DNA of 10,725 nucleotides, from NCBI GenBank assembly GCA_902796455.1, contig CADBPH010000090.1:1-10725 (forward strand). Reading direction: 5' to 3'. Position 1 is the stretch's first letter; every line of letters starts with the position of its first letter. A model generated the notes under the pieces. It was not told the DNA's origin and did no database searches. It saw only the letters and a list, made by a program, of their open reading frames with translations. This stretch comes from an uncultured Bacteroidia bacterium. Lineage in GTDB: Bacteria; Bacteroidota; Bacteroidia; Bacteroidales; UBA932. Shown one piece after another: positions 6,680-10,725 of this stretch. A program made the translations under genes and the position numbers.

Positions 6680-7975
6680 TTACTTCTTCTTCGTACGGGC
6701 GGCAGGGGCTTTCACAGCCTTTTTACGTGCGGGTTTCGCCGGCACGGCCGCGTCCGGGGCAGCAAATTTAACACCTAAAACCGAATTTTCATCCTCCACG
6801 CGGATAATAAAATCGCTCAAGACGTTCATATAATTGATAAACGCCTCATACGGTGTATCATACGGATTGAAATACTTATGGACTTCCCCATCGGAGAAGA
6901 ATTTGGTACACATGTAATAAAAGTGGTCGCTCTCACTGAGATGCCCGAAATCGTTCCACAAGGCCGGATCGTTGATCAGCGAAAGTTTCTCATACAACCC
7001 GTACAGTTTGTTGAACGCATCCTGCTGCAGCTCATTGCCGAGCCAGGCAGTCACGTCACGCTCCTCATCGGCCCAGGAAATCGTCTCGGGTACCTCCAGC
7101 GGGGCGGTCGCCTTGCGGGAACGGGCGATCTCGGACGGCGTCCGGAAAGCAAAGGTCCCGTCATCCAGGACAAAGCCCGGAAGGGCGGCCATGAAATCAA
7201 AGATGCCGCTGCGGGAGAGCTGGTGCTCGCCGAATGTCTCATAATCCATGAACAGTCCGATCACGTCCCCGCTTTCCTGCACGGCCGATTTCAGCCAGCC
7301 CAGATACTTCTCGGCTGTCAGCGGCCAGTTCTCCCAGGACTGGTTCGAGAAACGGAAAGCGATATCGTCACTCAGGGAATAATTGCGGAGCAGCAGCTTC
7401 AGGCGCGGCTCGGCATCGCAGGAGTACACAAAATTCGGGCTCTTCCAGCCCATGATGTGCCGGGCACCTTCCGTGAGCATGACCGGGAAGCCCAATTGGT
7501 ACACCTGGGCGCCGATGTTGTCGTTGTAAATCAGCTCGGTGTTCCGGAAAGCCTTCGGTTTCACCCCGAAATAATGCTCGATGGCATCGCGGTGCTTGAG
7601 GACCTGGTGACGGAACTCATCCGCAGAGGCCAGGGAAGCCAGGGAATGGTAGTACGTCTCGCACAGGAACTCCACGCAACCCGTATCGGCCAGCGCCCGG
7701 AAACTGTCAATCACCTCCGGGGCATAGCGTTCAAACTGCTCGAGCGCGGACCCGGAGATGGAGAATGTCACCTTGAAGCGGCCGTCGTGCCGGCGGATCT
7801 GCTCGAGCAACAATTCATTCATGGGCAGGTAACACCGCTGGACAACCCGCCGGAGGATGGTCCGGTTGGCGAAATCATCGTAGTAATGCGAATCCTTGCC
7901 GATATCGAAAAACCTGTACAATCTGAGTCTCGTCGGCTGATGGACCTGGAAATACAAGCATATACTTTTAGCCAT
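6680..7975 (-). CDS. Glycoside hydrolase family 57 protein (alpha-amylase/4-alpha-glucanotransferase type)
   Basis: 431 residues from the ATG at 7975. The frame stays open to 8041, but the extra 22 residues would overlap the upstream gene and do not look like family sequence, whereas MAKSICLYFQVHQP is the typical GH57 start. GH57 motifs in order: VHQP (11-14), EFLCETYYHSL (102-112), FRNTELIYND with E147 as the likely nucleophile, FMDYETFGEH with D244 as the likely acid/base, and WADEERDVTAWLGNELQQDA (301-320). HQP in motif 1 fits the amylase/glucanotransferase groups; GH57 branching enzymes typically have HAHLP there, so this is unlikely to be the missing branching enzyme. There is no signal peptide, so it acts on cytoplasmic glycogen or maltodextrins. 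The last 26 or so residues (from about 406) are a low-complexity Ala/Pro/Lys tail ending in three Lys, outside the catalytic fold. It lies 11 bases after the GT4 gene. Exact specificity cannot be told from sequence. Confidence 0.92.
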   Translation of the reverse strand: MAKSICLYFQVHQPTRLRLYRFFDIGKDSHYYDDFANRTILRRVVQRCYLPMNELLLEQIRRHDGRFKVTFSISGSALEQFERYAPEVIDSFRALADTGCVEFLCETYYHSLASLASADEFRHQVLKHRDAIEHYFGVKPKAFRNTELIYNDNIGAQVYQLGFPVMLTEGARHIMGWKSPNFVYSCDAEPRLKLLLRNYSLSDDIAFRFSNQSWENWPLTAEKYLGWLKSAVQESGDVIGLFMDYETFGEHQLSRSGIFDFMAALPGFVLDDGTFAFRTPSEIARSRKATAPLEVPETISWADEERDVTAWLGNELQQDAFNKLYGLYEKLSLINDPALWNDFGHLSESDHFYYMCTKFFSDGEVHKYFNPYDTPYEAFINYMNVLSDFIIRVEDENSVLGVKFAAPDAAVPAKPARKKAVKAPAARTKKK

Positions 7976-7986
7976 AACAGGATGGA

Positions 7987-9279
7987 TTATTTTAAAACTG
8001 ATTCGTAAATTTTCTTCATCTTGGCCGTGGCGTTGTTCCACTTGAGGGCATTGACTTCGTCATACCCCATACGGGCGGCGAAGTCACGCAGCGCCGGATA
8101 CTCCAACAAGCCGTAAATCTGGTCTGCCATCGCATCGACGTCCCAGAAATCCACCTTGAAGGCATATTTGAGGACCTCGGCGGCACCCGACTGCTTGGAA
8201 ATGACGGAAGGAACGCCGGTACGCATCGCCTCCAGCGGAGAAATCCCGAAAGGCTCCGAAACGGACGGCATGACGTACACATCCGACAGCGCGAACATTT
8301 TCTGGACATCCGCCCCGCGCAGGAATCCGGTGAAATGGAAACGGTCCGAGATCCCCAGCCGCGCCACGTGGCGGATGCTGCGGTTCATCATGTCCCCGCT
8401 GCCCGCCATGACGAAACGCACATGGCTGGTCCGCTTGAGCACCTTGGCGGCCGCTTCGATGAAATACTCCGGACCCTTCTGGAACGTGATCCGACCGAGG
8501 AACGTAACCACCTTGTCTTTGACGCCCCGTTCCACTTCCACATTGTCGCGTCCGCTGAAATCTACGGCATTGTGGACCGTCACGACCTTGGCCGGGTCGA
8601 TGCCGTATTTCGTGATGACAATATTGCGGGTCAGGTCACTCACCGTGATGACACGGTCGGCGGCTTCCATGCCGCGCTTTTCGATGTCGTAGACCCGCGT
8701 ATCGATATTCTGGTCGCTGCTCCGGTCAAAGGACGTCGCATGGACATGGACGATCAACGGCTTGCCCGTCAAACGCTTCGCCGCAATCCCGGCAGAATAG
8801 GTCAGCCAATCGTGGGCATGGATCAGATCGAACTCATCCTTGTGCTGGAGCGCGATCGTCCCGCCGACCATTGCATAACGCGCCACCTCTTCCAGGAGGT
8901 TGGAACCGTATTTCCCGGAGAATTTGTATTTCTGGCCGTAGTGAATCCGGAAATCACTGGACTGCCGTTTGCGCTCCGCTTCAACGACATCGCGGAAATC
9001 CTGCGGATCCAGATACGGAAGCATGTTCGTACCGATATGCACGAATTGCACCTTGTCCAGGAAATCGCTCACCGACAGGTCTTCCGAGAAGGTGACCGGG
9101 ACATCGCTCGCATTGATGATGGTCGCGACGCTCTGATCCTCGTCTCCGGAAGCGGAAGGCATGACGAACAAGGTCTCTACACCGTTGTAAGCCAGTCCCT
9201 TGACAATACCGTAGCAGGCTGTACCCAACCCGCCGGCAATATGGGGAGGAAACTCCCATCCGAACATCAGCACTTTCAT
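7987..9279 (-). CDS. GT4-family glycosyltransferase, probably in alpha-glucan (glycogen) synthesis
   Basis: 430 residues with a GT-B fold. The N-terminal Rossmann domain starts MKVLMFGWEFPPHIAGGLGTA; the GGLG loop (16-19) is like the donor loop of glycogen/starch synthases. HAHDW is at 154-158. The C-terminal domain has LGRITFQKGPE (261-271, donor-phosphate-binding R263 and K268), MAGSGD (291-296), and PSVSEPFGISPLEAM with E342 and E350 as the retaining-GT E-x7-E pair. There is no signal peptide or membrane segment, so it is cytoplasmic. The motifs show a retaining, nucleotide-sugar-dependent transferase; the position between debranching enzyme and GH57 genes suggests alpha-glucan as product (inference). 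It could be a second glycogen synthase, a primer-forming enzyme or a maltose-1-phosphate-type synthase. The ATG at 9279 follows the upstream TGA by 2 bases and is preceded by a good Shine-Dalgarno sequence. Confidence 0.9.
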   Translation of the reverse strand: MKVLMFGWEFPPHIAGGLGTACYGIVKGLAYNGVETLFVMPSASGDEDQSVATIINASDVPVTFSEDLSVSDFLDKVQFVHIGTNMLPYLDPQDFRDVVEAERKRQSSDFRIHYGQKYKFSGKYGSNLLEEVARYAMVGGTIALQHKDEFDLIHAHDWLTYSAGIAAKRLTGKPLIVHVHATSFDRSSDQNIDTRVYDIEKRGMEAADRVITVSDLTRNIVITKYGIDPAKVVTVHNAVDFSGRDNVEVERGVKDKVVTFLGRITFQKGPEYFIEAAAKVLKRTSHVRFVMAGSGDMMNRSIRHVARLGISDRFHFTGFLRGADVQKMFALSDVYVMPSVSEPFGISPLEAMRTGVPSVISKQSGAAEVLKYAFKVDFWDVDAMADQIYGLLEYPALRDFAARMGYDEVNALKWNNATAKMKKIYESVLK

Positions 9280-9281
9280 GG

Positions 9282-10725
9282 TCAGTCCTCCCTGTATTTA
9301 TCGATGACATATTCCACACCGAGCAACGATGCGGTACTGAGGGCGGACGAAATCGCCCCGTGCGGTTCATGCGGCGGATCTCCGTCATACAACTCCGAGA
9401 AAGCGCCGACGCCATGCTTGGCCAGGTCCTCATTGAAGAACGGCTCGATCAGCCACTCCGCCTTCTTGAAAAAAGAAGGCCCCTTCATCCGGAAACAGAC
9501 ATCCGCATAAGGGAACAGGAGGGACGGCCATGCACAGCCCTGGTGATAGGCCAGGTCACGTTCCACCTGGGTTCCCTCGTAGACTCCCTTGTATTTGACA
9601 TCACGCGGAGAAAGTGTCCGCAGCCCCCGGCGCGTCACCAGTTCGTTGTCAATCACGCGCATGACGCTGCGGGCCACCTCGTCATCCACGGGAGAATACT
9701 GCACCCAGACCGCAAAGAGCTGATTCGGCCGGACATCCATGTTCTGGCCGTTATTGTCCACATAGTCGGCAAGATACCCCATGCGCGGATTCCAGAACGT
9801 GGGCTGGTAATTGTCTTCGATCAGCTGGCAGACCGGGGCCCACCGGACCACGAACGGACTGCGCAGGGATACGTATTTGCGCTCCATTTCAAGGGCGAAA
9901 CGAATCGAATTATACCAGAAAGCATTCGTTTCAACCTGATATCCAGGCCTTTCCGTAACAGGACAGCCGTCGATATACGCATTCATCCACGTCAGGGCGA
10001 CCCGGTCGGCCTGTGCCCAGAGCAACCCGTTCGGCTGGAGGGCGACTTCCTTCCGGACCCCCGGAGAATAACTTTCGATGATGCCCTTGACGGTATCGCC
10101 GTATTTCCGCCAGACACGCCGGGCATCCGCTCCGAAATCAATGTATTGCTGCAGGACATCCGCCAGGCGGAGCGGAGCTTCCACCTGGGTCGTCCGGTGG
10201 AAAAGGCGCTCTCCTTCGTCCGCAATCAGGTTGTCGAGGATTTCCTCGAACTCGGCGGTATTCCCGTCGGCATACAGCGTCAATCCGGGAAGGGCATACA
10301 GGGTCTCCCGCAGCAGTCCGGTATACAGCCACGAGAATCCGGCCGTAATCCGTTTCCGGCCGCCCCTGTCCCGTTTCAGCAAATCGGCACAGTGGACCAG
10401 CTGGTCATGGAAATCCGTAATGTCCCCCGCAGCGGCGACGCCGTCTTCAAAGCGGCGTTTCAGGGTGCGGGGACTCACTTCCTCCACCGACGCGGAGAAT
10501 ACGACCGACTCTCCTTCCTTCATCGGCATCGAGAAGGATCCGGGGACAAACAAATCTTCCTTGCACTCAAAGCCGCGCCGGGCCTCGTCGGAATAGGTGA
10601 TATTGTTGTACCAGCAAGGGGCATGCTGGAAAGCCGCCTTGGCAGAGCTCATCTGCAAGTGCAGGTCCGGGAATCCGTCATACAGGCAGTACGAGACCCC
10701 TCCGCGGATGTCTTTCCATCCGGTA
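9282..10725 (-). CDS. Amylo-alpha-1,6-glucosidase (glycogen debranching enzyme, GDE/GH133 type), 5' end missing
   Basis: The frame is open to the window edge, giving about 480 residues of a protein usually near 650; the start lies beyond 10725. A TTG at 10658 is in frame but internal, because the residues before it (YDGFPDL and others) match the end of the family's N-terminal domain. The visible order is the end of the GDE N-domain (EDLFVPGSFSMPMKEGE), then the (alpha/alpha)6 catalytic domain: AGFSWLYTG, LLRETLYALPGLTLYADG, NGLLWAQAD, LTWMNAYIDGCPVTERPGYQVETNAFWYNS, YHQGCAWPSLLFPYAD and FSELYDGDPPHEPHGAIS. The family hydrolyses alpha-1,6-linked glucose at glycogen branch points. Two usual acidic positions differ: Glu where family members have Asp in the (G)RD motif (codon 10307-10305) and Asn where WMD is expected (codon 9983-9981). 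The Glu of the SE-YDGD motif, a candidate general base, is kept. It is the first visible gene of the glycogen operon, 2 bases before the GT4 start. Family membership is firm; activity is less so. Confidence 0.9.
   Translation of the reverse strand, partial: TGWKDIRGGVSYCLYDGFPDLHLQMSSAKAAFQHAPCWYNNITYSDEARRGFECKEDLFVPGSFSMPMKEGESVVFSASVEEVSPRTLKRRFEDGVAAAGDITDFHDQLVHCADLLKRDRGGRKRITAGFSWLYTGLLRETLYALPGLTLYADGNTAEFEEILDNLIADEGERLFHRTTQVEAPLRLADVLQQYIDFGADARRVWRKYGDTVKGIIESYSPGVRKEVALQPNGLLWAQADRVALTWMNAYIDGCPVTERPGYQVETNAFWYNSIRFALEMERKYVSLRSPFVVRWAPVCQLIEDNYQPTFWNPRMGYLADYVDNNGQNMDVRPNQLFAVWVQYSPVDDEVARSVMRVIDNELVTRRGLRTLSPRDVKYKGVYEGTQVERDLAYHQGCAWPSLLFPYADVCFRMKGPSFFKKAEWLIEPFFNEDLAKHGVGAFSELYDGDPPHEPHGAISSALSTASLLGVEYVIDKYRED
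9286..9292 (-). promoter_or_regulatory. Shine-Dalgarno-like site for the GT4 gene
   Basis: On the minus strand GGGAGGA lies 6 bases before the ATG at 9279, a near-consensus ribosome binding site that supports that start. It sits inside the last codons of the debranching enzyme (Arg-Glu-Asp-stop). The other starts in this window have no such site, so either this gene is initiated differently or the match is a by-product of those codons. Confidence 0.45.

Noticed and set aside
6878..8008. Open frame on the plus strand opposite the GH57 gene
   Set aside because: Same codon-register shadow effect; the GH57 motifs are all on the minus strand.
7976..8041. Longer GH57 protein starting at the ATG at 8041
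   Set aside because: It would overlap the GT4 gene by 55 bases and add 22 polar residues with no family similarity; the ATG at 7975 gives the typical GH57 N-terminus right before the HQP motif.
8335..9510. Open frame on the plus strand opposite the GT4 and debranching genes
   Set aside because: Codon-register shadow; the translation shows no family features and it runs across two real minus-strand genes.
10656..10658. TTG at 10658 as the start of the debranching enzyme
   Set aside because: The frame stays open to the window edge and the upstream residues match the family's N-terminal domain, so the gene is cut by the window rather than starting here.
1..10725. Mobile elements, CRISPR arrays, tRNA/rRNA genes, defence or toxin genes
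   Set aside because: Reading both strands I found no direct-repeat array, transposase, integrase, RNA gene fold or defence motif; coding sequence from recognisable metabolic families fills almost every base.

Overview
The window looks like chromosomal DNA of a moderately GC-rich member of the Bacteroidota, most likely Bacteroidales. Three things point there: the protein families (a UDP-glucose-type GT3 glycogen synthase joined to a DUF3417-type alpha-glucan phosphorylase, a GH57 enzyme and an archaeal/bacterial-type debranching enzyme in one operon), start codons that mostly lack a Shine-Dalgarno sequence, and a lipoprotein GDPD next to an exported-type EEP phosphodiesterase. The assignment rests on family resemblance only; genus cannot be read from the sequence. 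There is no rRNA, tRNA, CRISPR array, insertion sequence or phage gene, and no gap without a gene larger than about 11 bases, so the window is almost entirely coding.

Plus strand, 1-1548: the 3' part of an endonuclease/exonuclease/phosphatase (EEP) family gene, then after 10 bases a complete glycerophosphodiester phosphodiesterase (GDPD) lipoprotein gene. They look like the end of an operon for phosphodiester breakdown in the cell envelope. It meets the opposing operon tail to tail, with overlapping stop codons at 1545-1548 and two adjacent perfect inverted repeats just beyond (1562-1600).

Minus strand, 10725 down to 1545: one tightly packed operon, read as glycogen debranching enzyme (5' end outside the window), GT4 glycosyltransferase, GH57 alpha-glucan hydrolase/transferase, a 1413-residue glycogen synthase-phosphorylase fusion, and ribF (FAD synthetase/riboflavin kinase). 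Gaps are 2, 11 and 9 bases, then a 10-base overlap. The promoter lies upstream of the window. The first four genes form a cytoplasmic glycogen synthesis and breakdown set: GT3 (and perhaps GT4) would extend alpha-1,4-glucan, the phosphorylase would release glucose-1-phosphate, and GH57 and the debranching enzyme would trim and process branches. No branching enzyme (glgB) or ADP-glucose pyrophosphorylase (glgC) is present here; a GT3 synthase uses UDP-glucose, so glgC may not be needed.

Points most worth a second look: the fusion of a glycogen-building and a glycogen-degrading enzyme, with an AT-rich, gene-start-like junction; unusual residues at two expected active-site positions of the debranching enzyme; ribF overlapping the end of the glycogen operon; and the paired hairpins at the convergent junction. 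I see no clear sign of a wholly new system.
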